Assembly: GCA_012520935.1 (NCBI GenBank)
Contig: JAAYNG010000076.1
Span: 1-64,000 of the forward strand
Source: Tissierellia bacterium
GTDB lineage: Bacteria; Bacillota; Clostridia; Tissierellales; Peptoniphilaceae
Direction of reading: 5' to 3'
DNA length: 64,000 nucleotides
Positions 28,694-37,629 of the stretch are shown here, piece after piece. The notes under the pieces are model-generated. The model was given only the letters and a program-made list of their open reading frames with translations, searched no databases and had not been told where the DNA came from. Position numbers and translations under genes: made by a program. Numbering within the stretch: the stretch's first letter is position 1; each line of letters opens with the position of its first letter.

Positions 28694-31024
28694 ATGGAAC
28701 TATTATCACCAGCAGGAAGTATGGAAGCCTTAAAAGTTGCTGCATCTAAAGGGGCAGATGCGGTTTATTTTGGTGGAACAAGCTTTAGTGCTAGGGCTTC
28801 AGCAAAAAACTTCTTAGAAGAAGAAACTAAAGAAGCAATTGATTATTTGAAGTTAAGGGGAGTAAAGTCATATATTACAGTCAATACTCTCTATAAGGAT
28901 ACAGAGATAAAAGAAGCTGCCCTCTTTGCACAAAAGGTTTACGAAATGGGGGCGGATGCCTTAATTGTTCAAGACTTAGGACTGGCTTATATATTAAGAA
29001 AGCTTGCTCCTGAAATACCCTTGCATGGAAGTACACAGATGACTATTAATAACTTACAAGGAGCACAGTTTCTAGAAAGATTAGGCTTTAAAAGGGTTGT
29101 TTTGGCAAGGGAGACACCTTTAAGAGAAATAAAAAATATTATCAATAATTCTGATATAGAGATTGAAGTTTTTACTCATGGAGCTTTATGTATTTCCTAT
29201 TCAGGCAACTGTTTAATGTCATCCTTCATTGGTGGTAGGAGTGGCAACAGGGGCAGATGTGCCCAAGCCTGCAGATTACCTTATAGGCATTTAAACAATC
29301 AAGGAGAAGAGCTTGGACAAGGCTACCTATTAAGTCCAAAAGACCTCAACCTTTTAGTATATGTTGATGAATTAAAGGGAATAGGTATTCATTCGTTAAA
29401 AATAGAAGGTCGAATGAAAAGACCTGAATATGTTTCTTTAATAACTGAAAAATATAGGAAGGCTATAGATTTTGGTTCAAAGTCTATTACTAAAAAAGAT
29501 AGTAATGAAGTAACGCAAATATTCAATAGGGGTTTCACTAAAGGTTTATCTATGGGCGACTTTGGCGAAACTTTAATGAGTATTGAAAGACCAGACAATA
29601 GAGGAACCTTGCTTGGTGAGATTTTAAGATTTGGAAAAAAGATAACTGTAAAACTTTTTGAAGACTTAGAGATTGGTGACGGAGTCGAGTATGAGAAAAA
29701 AAATGGCTATGGTGGATTTAAGTCAAATGTATCTGGAAGTAAGGGAGATTTGATAGAAATTACAAGACCTATAGACATTTTAAAAAACTCTAAATTATAT
29801 AAGACTTCTTCAATTTCTTTGTTAAATAAAGCAAATGAGTTTATAAACAAGAAAAGACCAGTAAATATAAAATTTTATGCAAAAGCAAACGAGCCTTCGA
29901 AATTAGAAATATTTCTTATAGATGAAAAAATTACAGCAAAAGTAGTAGGAGATATTGTGGAAGAAGCAATTAATAATCCACTTACAGAAGATAGGATAAA
30001 AGAAAACCTTTCTAAACTTGGAGATACACCATATACATTAAATGATATTGATGTAAAAGTAGAAGGTAATATCTTTTTACCTATTTCTAAGTTGAATGAA
30101 CTGAGAAGAAATGGAATTGAAAAGCTTAATGAAAATATTTTATTTACCGATAGAACAATTAATAAATTAATTCTTCCCAAATTAAAAAATAGAAATAAAA
30201 ACCTATCTAAACTTCATGTAAGCGTGAAAAACGAAAGTCAGCTAAAAGTTTTAAATCCTAACAAGCTAGATAGGTTAATTGTTAATTTCCCGGAAGGGTT
30301 AAATCAATATAATAAATTTAATACCAATAATGTTGAAGTATTTTATGAAATACCTTCAATAATGTATAAGGAAGATTTTGATTTTCTTGAAAAAGAATTG
30401 AGAAATAAAAACTTTGACGGTTTTGTATGTCAAAATCCCGGTGCAATTGTATTTGTAAGAGAAAAGTTCAGTGATAAAAAAATTATTGGTAGCCCAGCAC
30501 TGAACGCAATGAATTCATATAGCTTAAACTTCTTCAAAGAGTACACAGATGAAATTTCTCCTTCTATAGAGTTGACTATAAAGGAGATTGAAGGACTGGA
30601 AACGGAAGAAAATTTGGAATTATTAGCATATGGATACCCCCCACTAATGATTATGGACTACTGTCCTGTTTCAATAAAGAATGAATGCAAAGACAATAAT
30701 AACTGTGATGTTTGTAATGTTGGGAATGGCTACCTTCTAGATAAAAAGGGCTACCGTTTTCCATTTGTTAGAGAAAATAAAAGAACAATTATTTATAATG
30801 GATCACCTATTGTAATGCTTGATAATATTGAAAAGCTTAGAAATCTTTGTGACTCTATAAGGCTATCTTTTACCATAGAAAATAAGCTAATTGAGGAAAT
30901 CCAAGAAGCATATTATGATTATCTAAATAATGATATTGATTATCACGATACTCAAGAAGTTTTAACCGAAATTAAAAGGATAACTGGTGCAACTAATGGT
31001 CACTATTTTAGAGGTATAGAATAA
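28694..31024 (+). CDS. Peptidase U32 family protein with DUF3656 (RlhA-like)
   Basis: 776 aa. The N-terminal U32 domain begins MELLSPAGSMEALKVAASKG and has VFTHGALCISYSGNCLMSSF, GRSGNRGRCAQACRLPYR and SLKIEGRMKRPEYV, the U32 signature with its clustered cysteines. A DUF3656-type region follows, and a C-terminal cysteine-rich MDYCPVSIKNECKDN segment. Related proteins, such as E. coli RlhA, hydroxylate 23S rRNA; others are called collagenase-like proteases, so the activity is not settled. AAGGAG precedes the ATG at 28694 by 6 bases. Its stop overlaps the mutS2 start (TAATG). Confidence 0.88.
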   Translation: MELLSPAGSMEALKVAASKGADAVYFGGTSFSARASAKNFLEEETKEAIDYLKLRGVKSYITVNTLYKDTEIKEAALFAQKVYEMGADALIVQDLGLAYILRKLAPEIPLHGSTQMTINNLQGAQFLERLGFKRVVLARETPLREIKNIINNSDIEIEVFTHGALCISYSGNCLMSSFIGGRSGNRGRCAQACRLPYRHLNNQGEELGQGYLLSPKDLNLLVYVDELKGIGIHSLKIEGRMKRPEYVSLITEKYRKAIDFGSKSITKKDSNEVTQIFNRGFTKGLSMGDFGETLMSIERPDNRGTLLGEILRFGKKITVKLFEDLEIGDGVEYEKKNGYGGFKSNVSGSKGDLIEITRPIDILKNSKLYKTSSISLLNKANEFINKKRPVNIKFYAKANEPSKLEIFLIDEKITAKVVGDIVEEAINNPLTEDRIKENLSKLGDTPYTLNDIDVKVEGNIFLPISKLNELRRNGIEKLNENILFTDRTINKLILPKLKNRNKNLSKLHVSVKNESQLKVLNPNKLDRLIVNFPEGLNQYNKFNTNNVEVFYEIPSIMYKEDFDFLEKELRNKNFDGFVCQNPGAIVFVREKFSDKKIIGSPALNAMNSYSLNFFKEYTDEISPSIELTIKEIEGLETEENLELLAYGYPPLMIMDYCPVSIKNECKDNNNCDVCNVGNGYLLDKKGYRFPFVRENKRTIIYNGSPIVMLDNIEKLRNLCDSIRLSFTIENKLIEEIQEAYYDYLNNDIDYHDTQEVLTEIKRITGATNGHYFRGIE

Positions 31025-33387
31025 TGAATGAAAGAGCATTGAAAACACTTGAATTTAATAAGATATTAGAGATGCTTAAGGGTGAAACTGCATCAAACTT
31101 AGCAAAAAAACTTGTAGAAGACCTTGTGCCTTATGATAACTTAGAAGAAGTAGAAGCTAGACAAGAAGAAACTGAAGAAGCTCTAAAACTACTATTAAAC
31201 AAGGGGGAACCTAACCTTTCTGGTGTAGGAAACATCAAGCCAGAAACAAAAAGAGCTAAGATGGGTGGAGTACTCACTCCAGGAGGTCTATTAAAAGTTT
31301 CAGAATCTCTAAGAACTTCAAGACAAATAAAGAATTATGGAAATGAAGCAGTGGAAGAAAATCAAATTTTCCCTGTAATAGCAGAACTTATTGAAGGTCT
31401 CTATATGAATCCTAGTATTGAAAATGAAATAGCAAATGCTATTATTGGAGAAAATGAACTGTCTGATAATGCCAGCCCAAAACTACGGTCCATAAGGAAA
31501 AGAATTATTAAACAAAACGAAGACATAAGGACAAAAATCAACTCGATAATTAATTCAGCCCAAAACAAGAAACATTTTCAAGATAATATTGTCACAATAA
31601 GGGAAGGTCGCTTCTGTGTACCTGTGAAAAGTGAAAGCAAGGGAGCAATCCCCGGTATTGTCCACGACATGAGTTCTTCTGGACAAACCCTCTTCATAGA
31701 ACCTAGTCAGATAGTCAATATGAATAATGAATTAAGAGAGCTAGAGGTCGAAGAAAGGGCGGAAATAGAAAGAATACTTGCAGAACTATCTGAAATGGTT
31801 GCAGAAAGGGCTGATGAAATTGAAGGAAATCAAGACTTACTTGTGAAATTAGACTTTATCTTTGCTAAGGGTAAGCTTGCTATTAAGATGAATGGAACAA
31901 GACCAAAATTAAACTTTAAAGGTTATATTAACTTAAAAAAAGCTAGACATCCTCTGCTCACAGGTAATGTTGTACCAACCGACATTTATATTGGAGATGA
32001 ATTTACAACTCTTGTAATTACAGGACCAAATACCGGTGGTAAGACTGTAACATTGAAAACTGTTGGCTTATTATCCATTATGACCATGGCAGGTCTACAT
32101 ATTCCTGCTATGGAGTCATCAGAAATGGCAGTATTTAACGAAGTATTTGCAGACATAGGAGACGAGCAAAGCATAGAGCAAAGTTTATCAACCTTCTCTT
32201 CCCACTTGGTGAATATAATAAGTATTATGAAAAACTTAAGAGCAAATAGCCTAGTCCTATTTGACGAACTAGGAGCAGGAACTGACCCTACCGAAGGTGC
32301 TGCCTTAGCTATGGCTATATTAGACTACCTGCTAAAAATTAAGGTAAGAACTATTGCAACAACCCACTACAGCCAGTTAAAGCTCTATGCACTTACTACT
32401 GAAGGTGTAAAAAATGCTTCTGTGGAATTTGATGTGGAAACCTTAAGTCCAACATACAGATTATCTATCGGAGCACCAGGTAAGTCAAATGCCTTTGAAA
32501 TCTCAAAGCGACTTGGACTTTCAGACCATATAATAGAAAATGCTAAAAAACTTATAGACTCAGAAAATATAGAATTTGAAGATGTCCTCTCTGCTTTAGA
32601 AAGAGATAGAAAGCTGGCAGAGGAAAATAGACAAAAGGCAGAAAGAACACAAAGAGAGGTAGACTCCCTCAAGGCTGAACTGGATAAAAAGAAAGATAGA
32701 ATTGATGAAATAAGAGAAAAGGCAATCCAAGAAGCCAAAGAAGAAGCCAGAGATATTGTAAAAGAAGCAAAAAAAGAAACTGATGAGCTTCTAAATTTTA
32801 TAAGAGAACATGCCAATTTAATAGATAGGGAAAAGTTGCGGGAGCTTGAGGAAAAAAGGCTTGGTTTAGCTGAAAGCCTGAATAAAAGAAATCAGTCCCT
32901 CGCAGTCAACCTTAATCCTAAAGTAAATAAGGAACCTCCCAAGGACTTAATTAAGGGTGAAACAGTAAAAGTCTTATCATATGGGCTTGAAGGTAGTGTA
33001 ATATCCCTTCCGGATGAAGATGGAAACCTTATGGTCAAGGTTGGGATTATGAAGGTAAATACTAATATCAATAACCTAGAAAGGGTTGAATCAAGCGAAA
33101 AAAGAACTAGCAAGTTAACAGGGATAAACATCACAAAATCTAAACTAATATCTCCAAAACTTGATTTGAGAGGGATGAATGTAGACGAAGCTATATTAGA
33201 GATAGATAAATATTTAGATGATGCGATTATCTCAGGATTAAAAAGGGTAGAAATCATCCATGGAAAAGGAACAGGCGCCCTTAGAAAGGGTGTGAGGGAA
33301 CATTTAGAAAGTAAAAAAATTGTTAAAAGTGTTGAATTCGGTTCTCTACAAGAAGGTGGAGATGGCGTAAGCATTGTAGAACTATAA
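31024..33387 (+). CDS. mutS2: MutS2 family protein (ATPase with Smr nuclease domain)
   Basis: 787 aa. Clamp/lever region, then an ABC-type ATPase core with Walker A in ITGPNTGGKTVTLKTVG (about residue 333), VFADIGDEQSIEQSLSTFSSH (signature) and LVLFDELGAGTDP (Walker B). A Lys/Glu-rich coiled coil (about 515-620) leads to a C-terminal Smr domain with LDLRGMNVDEAILEID and IIHGKGTGALRKGV. MutS2 suppresses recombination and, in Bacillus, splits collided ribosomes. It lacks the mismatch-recognition domain of MutS. It is coupled to the U32 gene and precedes argS by 12 bases. Confidence 0.97.
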   Translation: MNERALKTLEFNKILEMLKGETASNLAKKLVEDLVPYDNLEEVEARQEETEEALKLLLNKGEPNLSGVGNIKPETKRAKMGGVLTPGGLLKVSESLRTSRQIKNYGNEAVEENQIFPVIAELIEGLYMNPSIENEIANAIIGENELSDNASPKLRSIRKRIIKQNEDIRTKINSIINSAQNKKHFQDNIVTIREGRFCVPVKSESKGAIPGIVHDMSSSGQTLFIEPSQIVNMNNELRELEVEERAEIERILAELSEMVAERADEIEGNQDLLVKLDFIFAKGKLAIKMNGTRPKLNFKGYINLKKARHPLLTGNVVPTDIYIGDEFTTLVITGPNTGGKTVTLKTVGLLSIMTMAGLHIPAMESSEMAVFNEVFADIGDEQSIEQSLSTFSSHLVNIISIMKNLRANSLVLFDELGAGTDPTEGAALAMAILDYLLKIKVRTIATTHYSQLKLYALTTEGVKNASVEFDVETLSPTYRLSIGAPGKSNAFEISKRLGLSDHIIENAKKLIDSENIEFEDVLSALERDRKLAEENRQKAERTQREVDSLKAELDKKKDRIDEIREKAIQEAKEEARDIVKEAKKETDELLNFIREHANLIDREKLRELEEKRLGLAESLNKRNQSLAVNLNPKVNKEPPKDLIKGETVKVLSYGLEGSVISLPDEDGNLMVKVGIMKVNTNINNLERVESSEKRTSKLTGINITKSKLISPKLDLRGMNVDEAILEIDKYLDDAIISGLKRVEIIHGKGTGALRKGVREHLESKKIVKSVEFGSLQEGGDGVSIVEL

Positions 33388-33399
33388 AGAGGTGGAAAA

Positions 33400-35097
33400 A
33401 TGATAGATTTAAGAGAAGAAATAGTAAAGATTCTAAAAAAAGAAATCGATTTGCCTGAAGAAGAAATTAGAGAAGGTGTTGAAGTTCCAAAAGATGAACA
33501 AATGGGAGATTATTCCTTCCCTGTCTTTAAACTTGCTAAAGTTTTCAAAAAAGCTCCTAACTTAATAGCAGAAGAAATAGCAGGAAAATTAGAAAAAGGT
33601 AAATTTTTTGAAAAAATTGAGCCAGTAGCTGCCTATATCAATTTTTTTGTAGACCAAAAATCCCTTACATCCGAAGTCTTAAAAGAAATCTATGATAAAA
33701 AAGAACTATATGGCCATTCAGATTTAGGTAAAGGGAAGACTGTGATAGTAGAGTTTTCTTCTACAAATATAGCCAAACCTTTTCATATTGGTCACCTTCG
33801 TTCAACAGTAATTGGTAACTCACTTTATCACATATATAAGGCTTTAGGATATGATACTATAGCAATCAATCACTTAGGAGACTATGGTACTCAATTTGGA
33901 ATGTTAATTGCTGCCTTTAAAATGTGGGGCAATAAGGAGGAAATAGAAAAAGACCCAATCAATAACTTTTTAGACCTTTATGTAAGATTTAATAAATTGC
34001 AAGAAGAAGACCCAAGTAAAAGAGACTTAGCTAGGGACTGGTTTAAAAAGCTTGAAGATGGTGATGAGGAAGCTGTTGAACTATGGCAATGGATGAAAGA
34101 CCTTTCTTTAAAAGAATTTAATAAAGTTTATGACCTGCTTGGCATAACTTTTGATTCATATAATGGCGAGGCCTTTTATTCTGATAAGATGCCAGCCATC
34201 GTAGAAGAATTAAAAGAAAAAAAATTGCTAAAGTTAGATGACGGGGCACAAATTGTAGACTTGGAAGAATTTGGAATGACCCCATCAATTGTAATTAAAT
34301 CTAACGGCACATCCACATACTTAACAAGGGATTTGGCTGCAGCGAAATATAGAAAGGACACCTATAAATTTTATAAAAATATTTATGTCGTTGGTCAAGA
34401 GCAAAAACTTCACTTCAGACAATGGAAAAAAATTCTTGAACTAATGGGCTACGATTGGGCAAATGATTGTATCCATGTTGACTTTGGTCTAATAAGTACA
34501 GAAGATATGGCTCTATCAACTAGAAAAGGAAATGTATTATTCTTAGAAGATGTATTAAATAAAGCTATAGAAAAAACTAAAGAAATCATTGAACAGAGAA
34601 ATCCAAATTTGGAAAACAAGGACGAAGTTGCAAAAGATGTTGGTATTGGAGCTGTTATCTTTCAGGACTTATTCAATCAAAGAATTAAGGACTATGTCTT
34701 TTCATGGGATAGGACACTTTCCTTTGAAGGAGAAACAGGACCTTATGTCCAATATACTTATGCAAGAATCTCTTCACTCTTAGACAAGGGAAAATTCAAT
34801 GTCGATGATAACTACAATCCTGATTTACTAAACTCATCTGAAGAAAGAGCCTTAGTTAAGTCATTATATGACTTCCCTGAAACTATAATCGATGCTTCAG
34901 AAAAATATGAACCTTTCTTTATATCAAGGCAGCTTATAGAAATCGCAAGAAACTTTAATAAATACTACAACCAAAGTCCAATCCTTGTGGAAGATGAGGA
35001 ATTAAAAAAAGCAAAACTTGCCCTTTGTTACTCTGTTAAAAATGTAATCAAATGCGGACTTGAATTACTTGGAATTAATTCACCAGAAAGAATGTAA
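33400..35097 (+). CDS. argS: Arginine--tRNA ligase
   Basis: 565 aa, typical. It has an N-terminal Add1 domain with a GDYSFPVFKLAK block, then class I motifs: STNIAKPFHIGHLRSTVIGN (HIGH about residue 128) and LSTRKGNVLFLEDVL in the KMSKS position, where many ArgRS lack the second Lys. The C-terminal DALR anticodon-binding domain contains VQYTYARISSLL. AGAGGTGG precedes the ATG. Last gene of the U32-mutS2-argS operon, followed by a strong terminator. Confidence 0.98.
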   Translation: MIDLREEIVKILKKEIDLPEEEIREGVEVPKDEQMGDYSFPVFKLAKVFKKAPNLIAEEIAGKLEKGKFFEKIEPVAAYINFFVDQKSLTSEVLKEIYDKKELYGHSDLGKGKTVIVEFSSTNIAKPFHIGHLRSTVIGNSLYHIYKALGYDTIAINHLGDYGTQFGMLIAAFKMWGNKEEIEKDPINNFLDLYVRFNKLQEEDPSKRDLARDWFKKLEDGDEEAVELWQWMKDLSLKEFNKVYDLLGITFDSYNGEAFYSDKMPAIVEELKEKKLLKLDDGAQIVDLEEFGMTPSIVIKSNGTSTYLTRDLAAAKYRKDTYKFYKNIYVVGQEQKLHFRQWKKILELMGYDWANDCIHVDFGLISTEDMALSTRKGNVLFLEDVLNKAIEKTKEIIEQRNPNLENKDEVAKDVGIGAVIFQDLFNQRIKDYVFSWDRTLSFEGETGPYVQYTYARISSLLDKGKFNVDDNYNPDLLNSSEERALVKSLYDFPETIIDASEKYEPFFISRQLIEIARNFNKYYNQSPILVEDEELKKAKLALCYSVKNVIKCGLELLGINSPERM

Positions 35098-35111
35098 GAT
35101 AAATAATTAAT

Positions 35112-35159
35112 AAAAATTCGGCTAAGTTTAAATTTATTTAAGACTTAGCCGAATTTTTA
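35112..35159. terminator. Bidirectional terminator between argS and CoA-transferase genes
   Basis: AAAAATTCGGCTAAGT and ACTTAGCCGAATTTTT form a long stem around a 15-base AT loop, with T/A runs on both sides, between two convergent operons. Confidence 0.92.
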
Positions 35160-35164
35160 TATTT

Positions 35165-35821
35165 TTATGCTTTCATTTTCTTTAAATCTTCTGCAATAAT
35201 TAATTTGGCTTCTGTTGCTTCTTGTACTTGTTCTACAGTGAACTCTGGGTTGATTTCAATAAGTTTTAATCCATCTTTTGTAACTTTTATAACTCCCATC
35301 TCAGTAACAATTAGGTCTACTTGTTCCTTAGCTGTTAATGGAAGATTACATTCTTTAAGGATCTTATGGTTACCCTTATTTGTATGTTCCATTGCTACGA
35401 TTACTTTCTTAGCTCCTACTACAAGGTCCATTGCTCCACCCATTCCAGGTACCATTTTCCCAGGAATCATCCAGTTAGCAATATTACCTTTTTCGTCAAC
35501 CTGTAAAGAGCCAAGGACAGTAGCATCTACATGACCGCCTCTGATTATTCCAAAGGAAGTACAAGAGTCGAAAAACATTCCACCAGGAAGGATAGTTACT
35601 GGAGCACCACCTGCATTTACAATATGCATATCTTCTTTACCTTCTTCTGGTACTGGACCAAGTCCTAAAAAGCCATTTTCTGATTGTAATATTATTCTCT
35701 TATCTCCAACAAAATTAACTACTAGAGTAGGAAGTCCTATTCCTAGATTCACAACATCTCCATCATTAAGTTCTTCAGCAACCCTCTTTGCAATAAAATT
35801 TTGAATTTGAGCCTTATCCAT
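35165..35821 (-). CDS. 3-oxoacid CoA-transferase subunit B (AtoA/ScoB-type)
   Basis: 218 aa beta subunit of a family I CoA-transferase. The catalytic glutamate is in LQSENGFLGLGP (SENG motif), and GLPTLVVNFV and GGAMDLVVGAKKVIVAMEH are family blocks. It moves CoA between acyl or 3-oxoacyl groups, for example butyryl/acetoacetyl and acetate. The ATG at 35821 overlaps the stop of subunit A (TAATG), with GGAGG 9 bases upstream; an ATG two codons earlier is too close to that site. Exact substrates are not readable. Confidence 0.93.
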   Translation of the reverse strand: MDKAQIQNFIAKRVAEELNDGDVVNLGIGLPTLVVNFVGDKRIILQSENGFLGLGPVPEEGKEDMHIVNAGGAPVTILPGGMFFDSCTSFGIIRGGHVDATVLGSLQVDEKGNIANWMIPGKMVPGMGGAMDLVVGAKKVIVAMEHTNKGNHKILKECNLPLTAKEQVDLIVTEMGVIKVTKDGLKLIEINPEFTVEQVQEATEAKLIIAEDLKKMKA

Positions 35822-36480
35822 TACCATTCCCCTCCTTCAACAATATAGTCTACAAAGATGCCAGGTGTAATAACATCATTTTGGTCAATATCTCCAATTT
35901 CTACTATATGTTCTGCTTCACAAATTACAAGGTCAGCAGCTGAAGCCATTGGAACATTAAAGTTTCTTGTAGAACCTCTATAAGTCATATTCCCCATCTT
36001 ATCAACTTTATATCCAGCTACTAATGCTAAGTCTGCCCTTAAAGGTAATTCTAGAATGTATTCTACACCATTAATAACCTTCTTCTCTTTTCCTTTCTCA
36101 ACCACATCTGAACCAATACCTGTTGGTGTATAAAAACCACCTAAGCCATTACCACCACACCTAATTCTTTCTGCAAGAGTTCCTTGAGGAACTAATTCTA
36201 CAGTTATTTCTCCTGCATTCATTTGGTTTCCTGTTTCCCTATTCATACCAATATGTGTTGCAATAAGATGCTTTATTTGCTTGTTTGCAATCCACTTACC
36301 TACTCCATAATCAATGAAGCCTGTGTCATTACAAATAAGAGTTATATCTTTGACGCCTTTTTTTACAATAGCATCAATAATCTTATGTGGCGAACCACAG
36401 CCCATAAAGCCTCCGACCATGATGGACATGCCGTCTTTCACATGGGACAGCGCCTCATCAATTGTAATTACTTTGTTCAT
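35821..36480 (-). CDS. 3-oxoacid CoA-transferase subunit A (AtoD/ScoA-type)
   Basis: 219 aa alpha subunit. GGFMGCGSPHKIIDAI is the CoA-binding signature; VELVPQGTLAERIRCGGNGLGGFYTPTGIGS and YRGSTRNFNVPMASAADLVICEAE are conserved. GTGAGGAGG lies before the ATG, and a consensus promoter ends about 39 bases upstream. With subunit B it forms a two-gene operon divergent from the hydroxyacyl-CoA dehydrogenase gene, consistent with a butyrate/acetoacetate fermentation branch. Confidence 0.93.
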   Translation of the reverse strand: MNKVITIDEALSHVKDGMSIMVGGFMGCGSPHKIIDAIVKKGVKDITLICNDTGFIDYGVGKWIANKQIKHLIATHIGMNRETGNQMNAGEITVELVPQGTLAERIRCGGNGLGGFYTPTGIGSDVVEKGKEKKVINGVEYILELPLRADLALVAGYKVDKMGNMTYRGSTRNFNVPMASAADLVICEAEHIVEIGDIDQNDVITPGIFVDYIVEGGEW

Positions 36481-36518
36481 ATTAGAACCTCCTCACTTTC
36501 TTTAATTGTTTCAATATA

Positions 36519-36547
36519 AGTATAATGATTAATTTAAAATTTGTCAA
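36519..36547 (-). promoter_or_regulatory. Consensus sigma-A promoter for CoA-transferase operon
   Basis: Perfect TTGACA (36542-36547), 17-base spacer, TATACT (36519-36524) on the minus strand. Confidence 0.9.
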
Positions 36548-36590
36548 ATTTATTTACAGATTTTTTTAATAAAAATACTATTAATTATCC

Positions 36591-36609
36591 AAGTCTACAC
36601 TTTACAAGT
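36591..36609. promoter_or_regulatory. Candidate operator in the divergent control region
   Basis: The pattern AAGT-N4-ACTT-N3-AAGT forms two overlapping inverted repeats directly before the -35 box of the dehydrogenase promoter. Placement suggests a regulator site. No known consensus was matched, so this is inference. Confidence 0.3.
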
Positions 36610-36612
36610 TTA

Positions 36613-36641
36613 TTGACATAAATCCTAATTTGTTCTATAGT
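36613..36641 (+). promoter_or_regulatory. Consensus sigma-A promoter for the dehydrogenase-lipoprotein genes
   Basis: Perfect TTGACA (36613-36618), 17-base spacer, TATAGT (36636-36641), 38 bases before the ATG; a GGGGGAT ribosome binding site follows. Confidence 0.9.
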
Positions 36642-36679
36642 TAAATTAAAATATTAATAAAATAAAAAAGGGGGATAAT

Positions 36680-37612
36680 ATGGATATAAAAAAAATTATT
36701 ATTGCAGGTTCTGGTACTATGGGGTCTTCAATGGGGGCAAGCTTTGCCAAGTATGGTTTTGAAACAACTATCTATGATATTTCCAGCGATGCCATTGAAA
36801 AGGCAAAGTCATTAATTAAGCTTAATCTAGAAACAGAAATCAGCGAAAAAATTATTTCAAAAAAAGAAGCGGAAATACTCTTAAATCGATTAAATTTTTC
36901 TATGGAAAAGGAAGTTTTTAATAATGCCGACCTTGTAGTAGAAGCAATTATAGAAAATATAGATATTAAAAAAGACTTTTGGGCTGAAATTTCAAAAATT
37001 GTCCCGAAACAAACAATACTTACGACCAATACATCAGGACTTTCCATAACAAGAATCCAAGAAGCTGTAATTGAACCAGAAAGATTTGCTGGTTTTCATT
37101 GGATTAATCCACCACATATAATCCCTTTAATAGAAATAATAAAAGGTGAAAAAACAAATGATGAAACCATTGAAAAGATTTATAAGCTTTCTGAATCCAT
37201 AGATAAGAAGCCTGTAATTGTAAATGATGCTCCTGGCTTTGTCTTAAATAGACTTCAGTTTGCTATTTTAAGAGAGGCACTTCATATCGTAGAGAATGGT
37301 ATAAGTACAGTGGAAGGTGTGGATGATGTTATGAAATATGGGCTTGGAGGAAGGTACGCTGCCCTTGGTCCATTTCAAGTTGCTGACCTTGGAGGTCTTG
37401 ATATCTTTTATAATATATCTTCATACTTGTTTAATGACTTAGGCGACGAAAAAGAACCCTTTAGTATCTTAAAAGAATCTTATGAAAAGGGCGAATATGG
37501 AGTTAAAAGTAAAAAAGGATTTTATGATTATAGCAATGGTAAAGATGAAGAAATTATACGATATAGGGATGAAATCCTTACAAAAATTTCTAAAATTCAA
37601 AAAGAAAAATAA
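36680..37612 (+). CDS. 3-hydroxyacyl-CoA dehydrogenase family protein
   Basis: 310 aa NAD-dependent dehydrogenase. The Rossmann motif IIIAGSGTMGSSMGASFAKYG opens the protein; ADLVVEAIIENIDIKKDFW, NTSGLSITRI and GFHWINPPHIIPLIEII (catalytic His and Glu) follow. The C-terminal helical domain has NDAPGFVLNRLQFAILREA and GEYGVKSKKGFYDY. The usual butyrate-pathway enzyme reads GFHFFNP at the catalytic His, whereas this one reads HWINPPH, so the substrate may differ from 3-hydroxybutyryl-CoA. It is divergent from the CoA-transferase genes and 17 bases upstream of a lipoprotein gene. Confidence 0.88.
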   Translation: MDIKKIIIAGSGTMGSSMGASFAKYGFETTIYDISSDAIEKAKSLIKLNLETEISEKIISKKEAEILLNRLNFSMEKEVFNNADLVVEAIIENIDIKKDFWAEISKIVPKQTILTTNTSGLSITRIQEAVIEPERFAGFHWINPPHIIPLIEIIKGEKTNDETIEKIYKLSESIDKKPVIVNDAPGFVLNRLQFAILREALHIVENGISTVEGVDDVMKYGLGGRYAALGPFQVADLGGLDIFYNISSYLFNDLGDEKEPFSILKESYEKGEYGVKSKKGFYDYSNGKDEEIIRYRDEILTKISKIQKEK

Positions 37613-37629
37613 TATTGGGAGGAAATGTC

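Noticed and set aside
32385-32816. 143-codon open frame opposite mutS2
   Set aside because: Extremely Ser/Phe/Leu-rich, the expected shadow of the Lys/Glu coiled coil of MutS2 on the other strand; no start signals.
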